A stretch of DNA of 64,000 nucleotides from Aquarana catesbeiana. Lineage: Eukaryota > Chordata > Amphibia > Anura > Ranidae. The translations under genes and the position numbers were made by a program. How positions within the stretch are numbered: position 1 is the first letter of the stretch; each line of letters starts with the position of its first letter. The notes beneath the pieces were generated by a model. That model saw nothing but the letters and a program-made list of their open reading frames with translations, did no database searches and was not told the DNA's origin. The stretch covers positions 174,431,419 through 174,495,418 of the forward strand of contig NC_133335.1 of assembly GCF_042186555.1 (NCBI RefSeq), given 5' to 3'. Positions 22,443 to 34,563 of this stretch are shown one piece after another.

Positions 22443-22735
22443 GTGGTCATCATTGCTTCTGTTTATGACTTTCAATTTGGACTGAACTTGCTTCCCCTGC
22501 CAAAGCAGCACAACTGCATTCTTTAATGTGACCCCATTCAGTCAAGGAGGATAAGTGCCCAGAGTGACGTGCAGCATAGCCAAGTGAGCAGTGGAAGAGA
22601 GAAAATAAGCTGCATGGGTAAAAGAGCTCCGAATAACAGCTTCTGAACGATACACCAGTCTGTACCGAGCATGATGCCAGAAGGGCCACTGACAACATTT
22701 GACAGCTCTGTGTGGATGGCAGAAAAAAAAAAAAA
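22443..22735. repeat. Dispersed repeat D, copy 1
   Basis: Shares long colinear blocks with 28258-28520, including ATAAGTGCCC, GCAGCATAGCCAAGTGA and AAGCTGCATGGGTAA. Similarity continues weakly for about 200 bp downstream. There is no coding evidence. Confidence 0.7.
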
Positions 22736-23306
22736 AACAGAGCTTTAGCCAACTCTTAATTTAGCTGGAATAAAAGTAATGAAATGCTTACATTGCCAGT
22801 GCCAGTAGAGCACACTTTGTTTAATATGGCTGCAGGCTTTCTATTGACACCAAAGGCTTCCTTTTGTGTAGACTTTCTCTGATGTGGTTATTGGGCATCG
22901 TCATATGAGAATTCATGCCTTGGTCTCTTCCCAGGGCCACAACTGTGTACAAAACCGCTCTTGGAAGGGATGATGGTTCAGGGCAGAACAACCATTTGCC
23001 GTATCTCGCACACCAGCACTGCTCTGTGGAGTGGGCATTGCTACCCCCAGCATTGGTTTGGAGCTTAAATAACTATTTCCTTTAGGGCATCCTTTTAAAA
23101 AATAGAAAAGAGGGATTCTTCTCTTAAATAAGCCTTTGAAAATTTGAAAGCTAAAGTTGAACTCCAGGCTGAATCGGCCCCTTTACAATAGCAATACAGT
23201 TAAAGTCCAACTCTGGGCAACTAAAAATTATCCTTTGCAGTGGATCTGCGCCCTACACTGCAAGAGTTAATTACTCATTTTTATCTAGGGGGAAAAAAAG
23301 AATAGG

Positions 23307-23787
23307 TTAAAGGCAGAATGTGCGTTTTTTTTTTCTTAATGCATTCAGATAAAAAAAACCTGTGTGTAGCAGCCTCCCTGGCACCCCCTAATTACTTACC
23401 TGAGCCCCATGTCTCTCCAGCGATGTCTACGAGTGTCTTAGCCATCTGGGACACTCCTCCTGATTGGCTGAGACACAGCAGTGGCGCCATTGGCTCCCGC
23501 GGCTGTCAAAGTCAGACAATCAGAAGAGAGGGGGTGGGGCCGGGTCGAGGCTCATGTCTGAATGGACACACAGAGTTGTGACTCGGCTCGGGTGCCCCAA
23601 TAGCAAGCTGCTTGCTGTGGGGGCACTGAACAGGAGGGAGGGGCCAGGAGCACAGAAGTGGGACACGAGAAGAGGAGGGTCCGGGCTGCTCTGTGCAAAA
23701 CCACTACACAGGGCAAGTAAATATAACATCTTTTTCATTTTTTTCATTTTTTTTATTTCTTTAAACAAGACTTTACAATCACTTTAA
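23307..23787 (-). mobile_element. TTAA MITE family B, reverse orientation
   Basis: It is bounded by TTAAAGGCAGAATGTG on the left and GACTTTACAATCACTTTAA on the right. Read on the minus strand it has the family order: GTGATTGTAAAG, a TTTTGCACAGAG-like block, then the GC-rich middle and an ATTAAG-type 3' palindrome remnant. Confidence 0.7.
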
Positions 23788-23824
23788 ATATAAGTAGCAT
23801 GCATATTCTTGAATAGAGAACCAA

Positions 23825-24150
23825 TTATTTTTTCCTTCCAGATCTGTGCACCATTCCAGCATGACGCTTTTCCAGTACTTTGCCTCTATGCAGAAATGTC
23901 CTGTGATGAAGACCAGTTAGTGCTGCGCTCTCCTCTTGTGCAGGGTGACTGGTCTTGTATCGCCCACTTCTGTAGTTCTCTGCAGGCTGTCAGTAGTGGG
24001 ATGACCTGCTGGGTTCCTCCCACAGCTCTGCTGTCTATAAAGGGTATGTACAGAGCAGGGATGATGTCCTGCTACTATTACAATACATTATCTGGGTTTT
24101 CAAAGGCATTTCATCCCCACAAATATCCTTTGTGTCCATTCAGGAATACA
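23825..24150 (+). repeat. Dispersed repeat family C, copy 2
   Basis: Shares AGATCTGTGCA, CTCTTGTGCAGGGTGACTGG, GTAGTGGG and GGCATTT blocks with copies at 18074 and 49587. The start overlaps a region just after the family B element. The open frame here is not conserved among copies. Confidence 0.6.
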
Positions 24151-24180
24151 TTTAAAAGAGCAGCATGGGATTAATAAAAA

Positions 24181-24828
24181 AATAAACACGTGCTCACCTC
24201 AATTCTCCAGCATCTGTCCCACGTCGGCTGTAGGACCAAGAACTGAGTGATCTCATGGCCGCTGATTGCTCAGTTCTCAGATAATAGTCCCTGTTCTCCA
24301 CTCTGCCTCTCCAGCACTCACTGAAGCACTGGGTTGGGAAGGGGGAGGGAGCGGCTGGCTCCAGCTCTCAGCCACGTGCTGAAAGGTGAAGCAAGCTGTC
24401 AGCTAGGCAGCAGGGTTGATCAGGATACTTCCAGAGCCTGGAGCCGCTCCAACCTGTCAGCTGATAGTGAGCAATAGCCCACTACCAGCTGCTGTGGGTC
24501 ATAGGAGGACAAAAGTAGTTGTACTCCTGTGACCCACAAGAGAAGTATGGCCAAAAAAGCTTTGGCTGTACTTCCTTTTAAAGTCGCACTGTCCAGTCCA
24601 TCATTTTTTAATGGATAACATAACATTGTAACACAATCACATTGATTTTCTACTGCCCTTATTTTTGTGCCTTATGTGTCCTAAAATAAAGCAAACTTGT
24701 GGAATGCAGTTTCAAATCTCTATTATCAGCCAGTTGTTAGTTGCTTTAAAATTTGCATGTATCTGCAGTCAGTGAGAAGCCTATGATCTCTGAGCTGTGC
24801 AGAAAGAGGAGCTGAAACTCAGCAGTAA
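24181..24828. other. Intronic DNA
   Basis: GC-richer, non-coding. No recognised element ends. Contains GTGACCCACAAG/GTGGGTCATAGG mirrored words near 24488-24540, possibly a decayed palindrome. Confidence 0.4.
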
Positions 24829-25202
24829 GCCCCTTTCAGATGAGCAATCTGATCAGGTGCTCCTGGAAAGCTCCATGTTGGTCTATGGGCTTGCATCTGT
24901 TTACATCTGATTACCTCCGGGTCTGTCCATGTTCAGGAAAAAACATTTGGGAAAGGTCTGCGTTCTCTTCACTTTTCTGCAGACCTAAACATGACAGATA
25001 AGAGGGAATTAGATGTAAAGGAACACAAGTCTGTTTATATCCTGCCACCCATAGATCTGGTATTGGTCAGGAAAACACCAGGTTTTTAATGCAGCAAAAA
25101 CCTGAATGGACACGAATCTGTTCCATTCTGATCGATTCAGCGGAGGATCTGTTCATGGATCCCCTGCTGATCGGACTTGACACAGCCCGTGTGAAAGGGG
25201 CC
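24829..25202. mobile_element. Harbinger-like MITE, diverged
   Basis: GCCCCTTTCAGATG at the left and CCCGTGTGAAAGGGGCC at the right form inverted ends of the CCCTTTCACAC family. The flanking trinucleotides (TAA / TCA) do not match a clean TTA duplication. Confidence 0.55.
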
Positions 25203-26830
25203 TCAGTGTATTATCTAATTGTACGTCATTCATGCAATTGTTATGAAAAGGATTTTGCAGCAGTAAAAAGTGAAGTCCTATTTCCTGTACAGTATCCTTC
25301 TGGTTTCATTTGAATGTTCTTTTGTAACACCCAGCTAACCATTATTCTGTCTGTGGGCCATACACTACAACAGATAAATAAATGGTATTATACATTTTGT
25401 TAGTTCAGGGATTTATTAGGAATGTCACTTGTAAGTGTTGCAAAGGTTGCTCTTGTATACTAGCTGCACCTCAGAGGAAACTACACACACCAGTTATACT
25501 AAGGCCTAGCTCATACCAGTGTTGGGCGGCTATCCTATCACAAAATGCCTTGCCTCCTGCGGTGATGTGCAAGCACGATGCGCTGAAATAAGTACTGCAG
25601 GTAGTACTTTTTATAGCTAGCGCAGTGTGAGGCAATCCATTGCCTCACACTGCGAAGCCGGTGATTGAACTTTGAGATGTCTGTGTGACATCGCAACGCT
25701 CATTTAAAATGAAAAAGAGGAAACTGCACGATTATCACTGCGCTGAGCTCAGTCGGATCGCACTGCACAGCAGCCGCATCGCTGTTGGTGTGAATTAGCC
25801 CTAAATACAGACGTATACACACCAGAAGATTGAGGTCAGCAGTAGCCATGGCAAGACATCCCTCTAAGCATCCTGAAACCCAAGAACTAAAATGTATTCT
25901 TTTGCAGCTTACCATTCTTAGATGCTTCCTTAGATGTGTTGGCTGTGTTCCTTTTTTTTTCTTTTTTTTTTTAGGCATTTTTATTTTCACCTGGTGATCA
26001 GCTAGTATTCGTGTCCTAGGGTGATGACGTTCACTCACTGTACTGTGTCTATGGACGGAGCAGCATTGTCACCCTTGGAGTGAAAGAGTTTTAGGACTAC
26101 AGAACACCATGCCCTCACCTCTTCTCCATAACACAAGGAGAATTGTTCTGTAGTCCACAGAAGAGAGCTGACCAGGTCTGATGATGACGCTGAAGATAAG
26201 GTTGCAGAGAGCACAGCTCTCGTTTTTTTTTGGCAGGATCAACCGGTATTTTTGTGCACTTATTGAACACGTATTTCAAAACATTTCTTATGGTACATTT
26301 ATCAGACCGAAAAGGAAGCAAAAAAAGAGTCCATTGGGTTTATTCATGTGTGAGGTCTTTATGGGTCAGTGTACTCGCTGCATGCGCTGCTAAACTACCT
26401 AGTTAAAGATGAAGTTACATGTTAAAGTGTTACAAGTCTGACTAGAGCACTGTTAGCCAGCTAAAACTTGATCTGTGTTGTATCCTAAATACTGGGCTGC
26501 ACTCCCAGGTTCTGCTCAGTCCAGGTTTACAGGCGTTCAGTTTAAGGCTCTCATTATTGGATAGTACAAAATAAAACCGGTAATATAAAAATGTTGCAAT
26601 ATGTGCCAGTGCTGACCTGCTGAGAATGCTGCCTTTCATGCTAATGCATTTGCTTCAGTATTTTGAATCTCTGAGGAAGCTCAAGCGTGCAAATTGGAAG
26701 TTTTGAACTGTGCTCTGTTGCATGCTTGTCCAGTATTTCTCGGAGGTTACGGATAGCAGTGTCACTAGACCATTCATTTCAGCAAAAATCTTTCCTTAAA
26801 GTGTTACTTAACCTAAAAGCATTTTTTACC
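25203..26830. other. Intronic DNA, nothing firmly recognised
   Basis: There is no exon-like segment. Parts around 25503-25800 (GGCCTAGCTCATACCAG to GTGTGAATTAGCCC) look like another inverted MITE but were not resolved. Confidence 0.4.
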
Positions 26831-27253
26831 TTAAAGGGGTTGCAAAGGTTTGTTTGTTATTTATTAAAAAAAAAAAAAAAAAAAAAAGTCATACTTGCCT
26901 CTTCTGTGCAAGGGTTTTGCACAGAGCGGCCCAATCCTCCTCTTCTGGGGTCCCTCAGGGGCACTCCTGTCTCCTCCTCTTCTCGAGTGCCCCCACGGAG
27001 AGCCGCATTTCATGGGGGCACCCATGTGAGCACGCTCTCGAGTTCTACTGCTGCGTCCATTGACACAGACAGCCCCCAGCTCCCGTGTCAATGCTTTTGA
27101 TTAACAGCAGCAGCTGTGCTCGTCGCTGGAACGATCGGGTACAGGTACGTAAAAGGGGGTCTCTGGGGAGCTGCTGCACCTTAGAAGGTTTTTCACCTGA
27201 ATGCATAGAATGCATTCAGGTGAAAAACCTTGAGGGTTTACAACCCCTTTATT
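26831..27253 (+). mobile_element. TTAA MITE family B
   Basis: It starts TTAAAGGGGTTGCAAAGG and ends GGGTTTACAACCCCTTTA, with the final TTAA partly mutated (TTATT). An A-run at 26865-26887 interrupts the left end. The terminal hairpin contains AATGCATAGAATGCATT. It is closely related to 28973-29455. Confidence 0.75.
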
Positions 27254-28257
27254 AAGATAAAACAAGTTTTCAGTTTCTCTGTGCCTCCCCTCCCCCTGTG
27301 TGAAGGGGATGAGAGGGGAGAAATCCGTGCTGTGCAGGGCTGCATCTTTTCTCCCCTTACTTCCTCTTTACACTGCATTGGAGCAGCAGCAGGAGCCATT
27401 GGCTCTTGCTGCTGTCAATCAGAGGAAGTGGGGGGCGGGCTTAAGTTTTGCTGTGTAAGTCTATGGAACGCGGCTCCATAGACACAGCTTGGAAGAGCGG
27501 GGGGGTCTACCTCTCCCCGTAGCCAGCGGCTGGTTATTTTAGTCCCGCAGAAGAAGAGGAGCAAAGATCGCCGCCAGGACCCCAGAAGAGGAGGATCGGA
27601 GCCACTATGAGCAATACTACTGCACAGATGCAGAGAAGTATTGTTATTTTAATTACAAATTATTTGACTTTAGTAACACTTTAAAACTGTTTGCATTTCA
27701 CGTAAAAAGCCTCCCTCGTGTAGACACCCAAAAGCTCTGCTGGGTGGCACCATCCTGGATGTGATGTCAGCGGACTCAGAGCCCACACTCAAGTGAAAAT
27801 GTATACCATTCCCCTTCAGTCTTCTCCTGGTAGTTAGATGAAATGTTATGTAGAGGAGCTGGGTCAGCACAGACAGTAATTAGACACTCCCAGAAGAGGG
27901 GGAGGGCTATGGAGGAAGGCACAGGGACTATGTAGAGTACTTGACTGTTCCTGGAGTACGAGGGGTATTAACCCTTCTATATTCTTTCCAAAAGCAAAAA
28001 AAGGTTTGACTATCCATACACTTTAACTGCTTGATCAGGCTGTGTGAGCGTGTGTTTATCTGGAATATAGAAGCACTGAGAACACAATGGAAAGGCTTTT
28101 AGTTTTTGTAACATAATGTGATTATATTGTGTGGGTGTTTTAGACACATAATGCTTTCTAGAATTCTCTTAAATGGAAAAATAATAGATGTGAAAATTGC
28201 TGGAAGGGCACGCCTCATCTAATATAGTTCTTACATGATCAGCAATGTTTATTTCAA
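27254..28257. other. Intronic DNA
   Basis: No exon. The section 27260-27660 reuses CTCCTCTTC/GAAGAGGAGGATC words of the TTAA MITEs and may be a diverged copy. Confidence 0.4.
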
Positions 28258-28520
28258 ATTACACTGCACTGCCTGTGATTACTCTGCATGCCAAAGTAGC
28301 ACAGCTGTTTTCTCTGTTTTGACCCCATTTAGTCAAGGAGAATAAGTGCCCGGAGTGACATGCAGCATAGCCAAGTGAACAGTTGAAGGAAGGAAAAAGC
28401 TGCATGGGTAATGGTCCCCCCAGAATAACGTCTGCTGACATACACTGGCAAGTCTGTACTGAACACAATGCCGGAGGGGCCAGTGACAGCATTGGACAGC
28501 TCTGTGAGGATGGCAGAAAT
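28258..28520. repeat. Dispersed repeat D, copy 2
   Basis: Colinear with 22443-22735 in the same orientation at visibly high similarity, 5.8 kb downstream. Confidence 0.7.
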
Positions 28521-28972
28521 TACAGCACAGCTTTAGCTCAGATAAAATAATGAACCACTTACATTGCTTGTTTGCCTAGATATACCAGTAGAGCTCGCTG
28601 AATTGAATGCGTTTATATCTTGTAATAAAATTATACCCTTTTTGCTAGCTCGGCTGTACTCCAACACCTGCAATAGTCTTATCTGGGGAGGTTATAGGGC
28701 ATCTCACATGTTCTTCTGAGAACGCTGGCCACAGCCTTAGGCTAGGTTCACATACAGTGTAATGTGTTTTCAGGTGCAGGAAATCACATGGTTTAAAAGC
28801 ACCATGCCACTTTCTCTGCGGCTGTGATTTTGAAAATGTGCAAGGACCTTCTTCCTGTGTTTTCTCGCAGGTACAGCAGCCCATTCAAATGAACAGGCCA
28901 ATGTGCTTGTGCAAACGCAACACGCGGAACCTGCACTTATGTGAACCTATTCTTACACAAGGATCAATAAGC

Positions 28973-29455
28973 TTAAAGGGGTTTTAAAGGTGGTTCTTTT
29001 TTTTTTTTTTTAAATAACAAACCTGTCATACTTGCCTCCTCTGTGCAAGGGTTTTGCACAGAGGGGTTCCGATCCTTCTCTCCTGTAGTCCCCCAGCGGC
29101 GCTCCTGGCTCCTCCTCTTCTCAAGTGCCCCCACGGAGACCCGCATTCCCTGGGGGCACTCGTGCAGGCACGCTCCCGGGTCCTGCTGCTGTGTCCATCG
29201 ACACAGACAGCAGGACTCGGGCCCACCTCCCCGACTCACTGGCTTTGACAGCAGCAGGAGCCAATGCTCCTACTGCTATCAATCCAGCCAATGAGGACCT
29301 AAGATAGCGGCTGGAGCTACTCTGCTCGTCCCCGTCGCTGGAACGTCGGGTTCAGGTAATTTAAAGGGGGGGCTCTGCACTACAAAAGGTTTTTCATCTT
29401 AATGCATAGAATGCATTAAGGTGAAAAACCTTGAGGGTTTACAACCCCCCTTTAA
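28973..29455 (+). mobile_element. TTAA MITE family B, complete copy
   Basis: TTAAAGGGGTTTTAAAGG and GGTTTACAACCCCCCTTTAA ends. GC-rich interior with TTTTGCACAGAG and CGGGTTCAGGTAA. Right-end hairpin TTAATGCATAGAATGCATTAA. Several frames stay open because of GC-rich repeat content. Confidence 0.8.
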
Positions 29456-30389
29456 TTTACAAATCTTTAAGCCGAAAGGCTGAATTCCTAGTTAAAGCAT
29501 CCCAAATCTAAAATCCCAAAAATAAAAATGTTATCTTGCAGCTCATTGGTTCCTAAATGTTGTGACTGCATTTGTTTTCTTTTCAGGCTAATACAATTTT
29601 CAACAAATACAGAAAACACATTGATCTTGCCAGATATGCAGTGTCCTTGCCACTATCAATGACTGCTTTTCTCAACCAGTGTTTCTTCAGTGGTGCCTTG
29701 ACAAAATGCCTGAAACTTGCCCAAAAATTGTATACAAGCCATCGAGTGAATCAAGCCCACCCATTAGTTACACAAAGGCACAGGTTTTCATTGTGCGCCA
29801 ATACAACCGTCCAACTGCCAGAGTCCTAGCAACCAGTGACATCAGCATCCCTTTTTTGCCCTTCTGCGTCATTGCTGAGGGAAAAGAAACCTTACATTAC
29901 TAGTCCATAGCAGTGTGCAAAGGTGTATTTACAAATCACCTCTAATGTTGGGTCTACTGATAGATGTTGCTGCGTTATGTAAAACTAGTTTCGTTTTTTT
30001 ATATTTTTAGAATGGGTTGTCTCGGGATTGTGCAGATTTTTAAAGGGTGTGTTGACTAAAAAAGGTTTGAAAAATGCTGATCTGTGAGCTGAACTGAAAG
30101 CGCATGCTCCCTTTTATTCAGTAAACTACTAATCCCATCAGGCCCTATATAATGGAGATGAAAATCAGTGGACGTGTTCAGTCTGGGTGCAAGTCATGGT
30201 CATGGCTCATCCTAATGAATAACATGGGTGAGATCTATAGTACCTGAACTGCTTATCACTTTGCTTCAGAGGTTGTAGTTTTTTGTAATTACAAGCAAAC
30301 AGATCACAGGTGAGGATGGTTACCTTTAATAGCCATTTAAACCCCCTTTTGTCAACTTGTGTGCATATTATCAGGCCAAAATCGTCAGG
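29456..30389. other. Intronic DNA with possible hAT-like fragment
   Basis: Around 29664-30083, CTTTTCTCAACCAGTGTTTC at the left and GGTTTGAAAAATGCTG at the right recall a common vertebrate hAT terminus, but the inverted match is weak. No exon was seen. Confidence 0.35.
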
Positions 30390-31518
30390 GTCATTTAGGT
30401 AGTCTCCGCACACCGATATACGTCCTAATTTTGAAGAGGAATATCGTTGTTATGGCAGCAGCTAGCTGCCATAACCCTGGTATGCTCTTTTTCGGCCGGT
30501 GGGCCGGTTTCCAATAATAGTTGTCTCTGCGGCGGATTCGCCGCGAGATCACTTTTATCGGCGTCTGGAGAGGGCCCCCCTCCTGGAGCCGTCGGTAGTG
30601 GCAGAGGCGATCGGATCCTCTCATGTCAGTGGCATGGAGACAGTACAGATGGCCCCCACCTGTCTCAATACCATTGCAGGGCGGAAGCGACGTCAAAATG
30701 TCACTTCCACCTGTAGCGCTTAAAGGGCCATTTAAAAAAAAAAAAAAATTTTAAATGACAAAAATAATTTTTATTTATTGCATTAAAGTGTAAATATGAG
30801 ATCTGAGGTCTTTTTGACCCCAGATCTCATATTTAAGAGGTCCTGTCATGCTTTTTTTCTATTACAAGGGATGTTTACATTCCTTGTAATAGGAATAAAA
30901 GTGTCACAATTTTTTTTTTTTTTTTTAAAGAACAGTGTAAAAATAAAAGGTAAAATAAATTAGAAAAAAAAAGAACACAATTTTTTAAACGCACCCCGTC
31001 CCGCCAAACTCACATGCAGAAGCAAACGCATACATGAGTAGCGCCCGCGTATGAAAACTGTGTTCAAACCACACATGTGAGGTATGGCCGCGATTGGTAG
31101 AGCAAGAGCTCTGTAACTCAAAACGTGCAACCTGTAGAATTTTTTAAACATCACCTATGGAAATTTTTAAGGAAAAAAGTTTGTCGCCATTCCACGAGCG
31201 GGTGGAATTTTGAAGCGTAACATGTTGGGTATCAATTTACTCGGCGTAACATCATCTTTCACATTATAAAACAAAAATTGGGCTAACATTTACTGTTTTA
31301 TTTTTTAATTAAAAAAAAGTGTGTTTTTAAAAAAAAAAAAAGTGCGCTTGTAAGACCACTGCGCAAATCCGGTTTGACAAAGTATTGGAACGACTGCCAT
31401 TTTCTTCTCTAGGTGTTAAAAAAAGAATGTATAATGTTTGGGGGTTTTCTAGCAAAAAAAACTGTTTTTAACTTGTAAACAACAAATCTCAAAAAGAGGC
31501 TCGGTCCTCAAGTGGTTA
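30390..31518. mobile_element. TTAA-flanked element, subfamily E1, reverse copy
   Basis: The right end CCTCAAGTGGTTAA at 31518 is the mirror of the E1 start at 458. The left end is not clean. It shares blocks with 458-2041 in reverse complement. A short hairpin with AGATCTCATATTT words lies near 30796-30833. Confidence 0.6.
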
Positions 31519-31934
31519 AAAATAGTAAACACAGTTGATTGATAATAAATGGCTTCAGCCAAACACTAACCATGAGTGAAATACATTTTTTTGTGTTATC
31601 ATTCATATTCTCTGAAAAATGGGCAAGAAATCATAAATTCTGCCAGAGTATGTGTAGATTTTAGGCTGTCTTACACTTTGAGTTTACACCAAGTATGCAA
31701 AATATACCCCTGCAAGGGCTTGCTAGCTATGTAAAGTTATATTGTTATGCCTATGAAGAACATTGTGCTTGGTTTGTATATAAACCTTTTTTCTATTATC
31801 AATAAATCTTTGTTTGGTACCAGAAAACTATGCAATGCTTACATTCTGAGAGCAGCATTTGACTACATGTGTTGGTGTGTAAAATTGCCATTTACACAGT
31901 AAGCAATGATTGCAGGCAAGAAAGTGCAGATATC

Positions 31935-33721
31935 TACCGTATATACTCGAGTATAAGTCGATCCGAGTATAAGTCGAGGCCCCTAATTTACCACAAAAAA
32001 CTGGGAAAAACGTATTGTCCCGAGTATAAGACGAGGGTGAGAAATGCAGAGGGTCAACATTGCCCATCTGCAGCTGCATGCCTACCAGTATCCTGTGCAT
32101 GTGTATGTGTCCTGTACATGTGTATGTGTCCCTGTGTCCTGTACATGTGTCCTGTACATGTGTATGTGTCCCTGTGTCCTGTATTTGTGTATGTGTCCCT
32201 GTGTCCTGTACATGTGTATGTATCTCGGTGTCCTGTACATGTGTCCTGTACATGTGTATGTGTCCCGGTGTCCTGTACATGTGTAGGTGTCCCGGTGTCC
32301 TGTACATGTGTAGGTGTCCCGGTGTCCTTTACATGTGTAGGTGTCCCGGTGTCCTGTACATGTGTAGGTGTCCCGGTGTCCTGTACATGTGTAGGTGTCC
32401 CGGTGTCCTTTACATGTGTAGGTGTCCCGGTGTCCTGTACATGTGTAGGTGTCCCGGTGTCCTGTACGTGTGTCCTGTACATGTGTATGTGTCCTGTACA
32501 TGTGCATGTGTGTGTGTCCCTGTGTCCTGTGCATGTGTGTGTGTCCCTGTGTCCTGTGCATGTGTGTGTGTCCCTGTGTCCTGTACATGTGTAGGTGTCC
32601 CTGTGCCCTGTACATGTGTAGGTGTCCCGGTGTCCTGTACATGTGTAGGTGTCCCGGTGTCCTGTACATGTGTAGGTGTCCCGGTGTCCTGTACATGTGT
32701 AGGTGTCCCGGTGTCCTTTACATGTGTAGGTGTCCCGGTGTCCTTTACATGTGTAGGTGTCCCGGTGTCCTTTACATGTGTAGGTGTCCCGGTGTCCTGT
32801 ACATGTGTAGGTGTCCCGGTGTCCTGTACATGTGTATGTGTCCCGGTGTCCTGTACATGTGTAGGTGTCCCGGTGTCCTGTACATGTGTAGGTGTCCTGT
32901 ACATGTGTAGGTGTCCCGGTGTCCTGTACATGTGTAGGTGTCCCGGTGTCCTTTACATGTGTAGGTGTCCCGGTGTCCTTTACATGTGTAGGTGTCCCGG
33001 TGTCCTGTACATGTGTAGGTGTCCCGGTGTCCTTTACATGTGTAGGTGTCCCGGTGTCCTTTACATGTGTAGGTGTCCTGTACATGTGTAGGTGTCCCGG
33101 TGTCCTGTACATGTGTAGGTGTCCCGGTGTCCTGTACGTGTGTCCTGTACATGTGTATGTGTCCTGTACATGTGCATGTGTGTGTGTCCCTGTGTCCTGT
33201 GCATGTGTGTGTGTCCCTGTGTCCTGTGCATGTGTGTGTGTCCCTGTGTCCTGTACACGTGTGTGTGTCCCTGTGTCCTGTACACGTGTATGTGTCCCTG
33301 TGTGCATGTGTCCTGTTTCCCTGTGCAGCCTCCCTGTGGCAATCTCCGATCAGCGTGTGATAATACACTTTGGCGGCCATTCCACTGTTCAAAAGCCATG
33401 CCTCCTCCTCGTCTGTGATAGGCTGACCGCTGTTCTGCCTATCACGGACATTCTCTCATTCTCATACCACGGACGAGGATGAGAGAATGTCCGTGATAGG
33501 CTGTACACTGACAGCTGTTCAGCCTATCAGACGAGCAGGAGGAGCGGCTCTTGAAAGCTGGAATAGCCTCCGAACGAATTATCACACGCCGGCCGCCGTC
33601 TGCCTGCATGACACGATGATCATGCAGGCAGACGGCGGTGACTCGAGTATAAGTCGAGGGGGGCACTTTCAGCCCAAAAAAAAGGGCTGAAAATTCGACT
33701 TATACTCAAGTATATACGGTA
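31935..33721. mobile_element. Terminal-inverted-repeat element carrying a 1.2-kb minisatellite
   Basis: The termini TACCGTATATACTCGAG (31935) and, inward from 33721, TACCGTATATACTTGAG are near-perfect inverted repeats. Both are followed by TATAAGTCGA. Just inside, CGAGTATAAGTCGAGG is found at both ends. The bulk (32092-33310) is tandem repeat. A hairpin around GAATGTCCGTGATAGGC lies at 33425-33505. There is no transposase. The superfamily is uncertain; a target duplication is not clear. Confidence 0.75.
32092..33310. repeat. 27-bp minisatellite with 670-bp higher-order duplication
   Basis: The unit is built on TCCTGTACATGTGTAGGTG plus TCCCGGTG (27 bp), with TATGTGTCC variants at both flanks. 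A distinctive variant block starting CCTGTACGTGTGTCCTGTAC occurs at 32461 and again at 33131, a 670-bp shift, followed by the same order of variants. Because 27 is a multiple of 3, several frames on both strands stay open for hundreds of codons. These are not genes. Confidence 0.9.
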
Positions 33722-34019
33722 GTTTATTCCTTTTTATACAGTTGTATGTATACAAGTAGTCATGTTTATGGCTTAGAGCAGGGATAAAATAGTCTCTGAA
33801 TATGTGTCATGTGCTAATCATTGGTATGGATAGCTTTTCACATTCTTCCAAAAACCTTTTTTGCACTTTTGCAATTAAAACACAATTTTTAAATTTGTGG
33901 ATTTCACTCGGTTCATGAATTGATGTAGCTAAACCTAAAATTTGGAAATCGGCAATTTTGTGAAGGATTAGCACTATTTTCTCAGTAAATAAAGTAATGT
34001 CAGTGCTTCTCTTTCTCAG

Positions 34020-34169
34020 GCCTATGAGCGTCGTTTCCCCACGTGTCATCTCATCCCCATGTTTGTGGGCAGTGATATCATGAATGAGTTCCTCAGCGAG
34101 GATGGAGCTGTGCATGCAGTGGAGAGACGGTGCAAACTGGATGTAGACGCTCCCCGGCTGCTTAAAAAG
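34020..34169 (+). CDS. SEC14L1: SEC14L1 coding exon 2 (residues 22-71)
   Basis: The acceptor TTTCTCAG ends at 34019 and the donor GTGAGG starts at 34170. The exon has 150 nt, 50 codons, phase 0 at both ends. The peptide runs AYERRFPTCHLIP to DVDAPRLLKK, the core of the PRELI/MSF1 domain (a lipid-handling fold related to Ups1/PRELID proteins). VGSD and VERRCKLDVDAP are strongly SEC14L1-like. The preceding intron is 24.6 kb, the longest in the window. Confidence 0.97.
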
Positions 34170-34241
34170 GTGAGGCTTCCTTTCTAAAATAATCATGAAT
34201 GTTCGCTGTAGTAAACCTGATTCGATTCGATTTAAAACTTA

Positions 34242-34512
34242 AGGCTGGTACACACAGGCAGAAAATCTGCTGGTATCTGCACAGTTTAACAGAAAAGGGA
34301 TGACAAGTGTGTACAGCAGCCTGTCTTCTGTCTGGCTTGTCAAACAGGCATGCTGGAAAACCAATGGCTGCGAGCGATGACTGGTATGTTTTGGGGGGAG
34401 GGGGAGGGCAGGGAAATCGCTATACTAAGATTGCTTAGTTAGTACAGCGAGCTCCTCGTTTTTTTGTTGTGTTTTTTTTTTTACGAAGAAAAAAACCTGT
34501 GTGTACCAAGCT
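34242..34512. mobile_element. PIF/Harbinger-like MITE with TTA duplication
   Basis: TTA at 34239-34241 and 34513-34515. The ends AGGCTGGTACACACAGG and CCTGTGTGTACCAAGC are inverted. It sits 72 bp downstream of the exon 2 donor. Confidence 0.7.
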
Positions 34513-34563
34513 TTAATGATCCTTAGCACTGTCACATGGTAGGGCGGGGGGGGGGGGGGGGGC

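Noticed and set aside
32054..33307. Long open frames (over 300-400 codons) on both strands
   Set aside because: They arise because a 27-bp unit without stops repeats in frame. The peptides are monotonous short-period repeats with no start context or splice logic.
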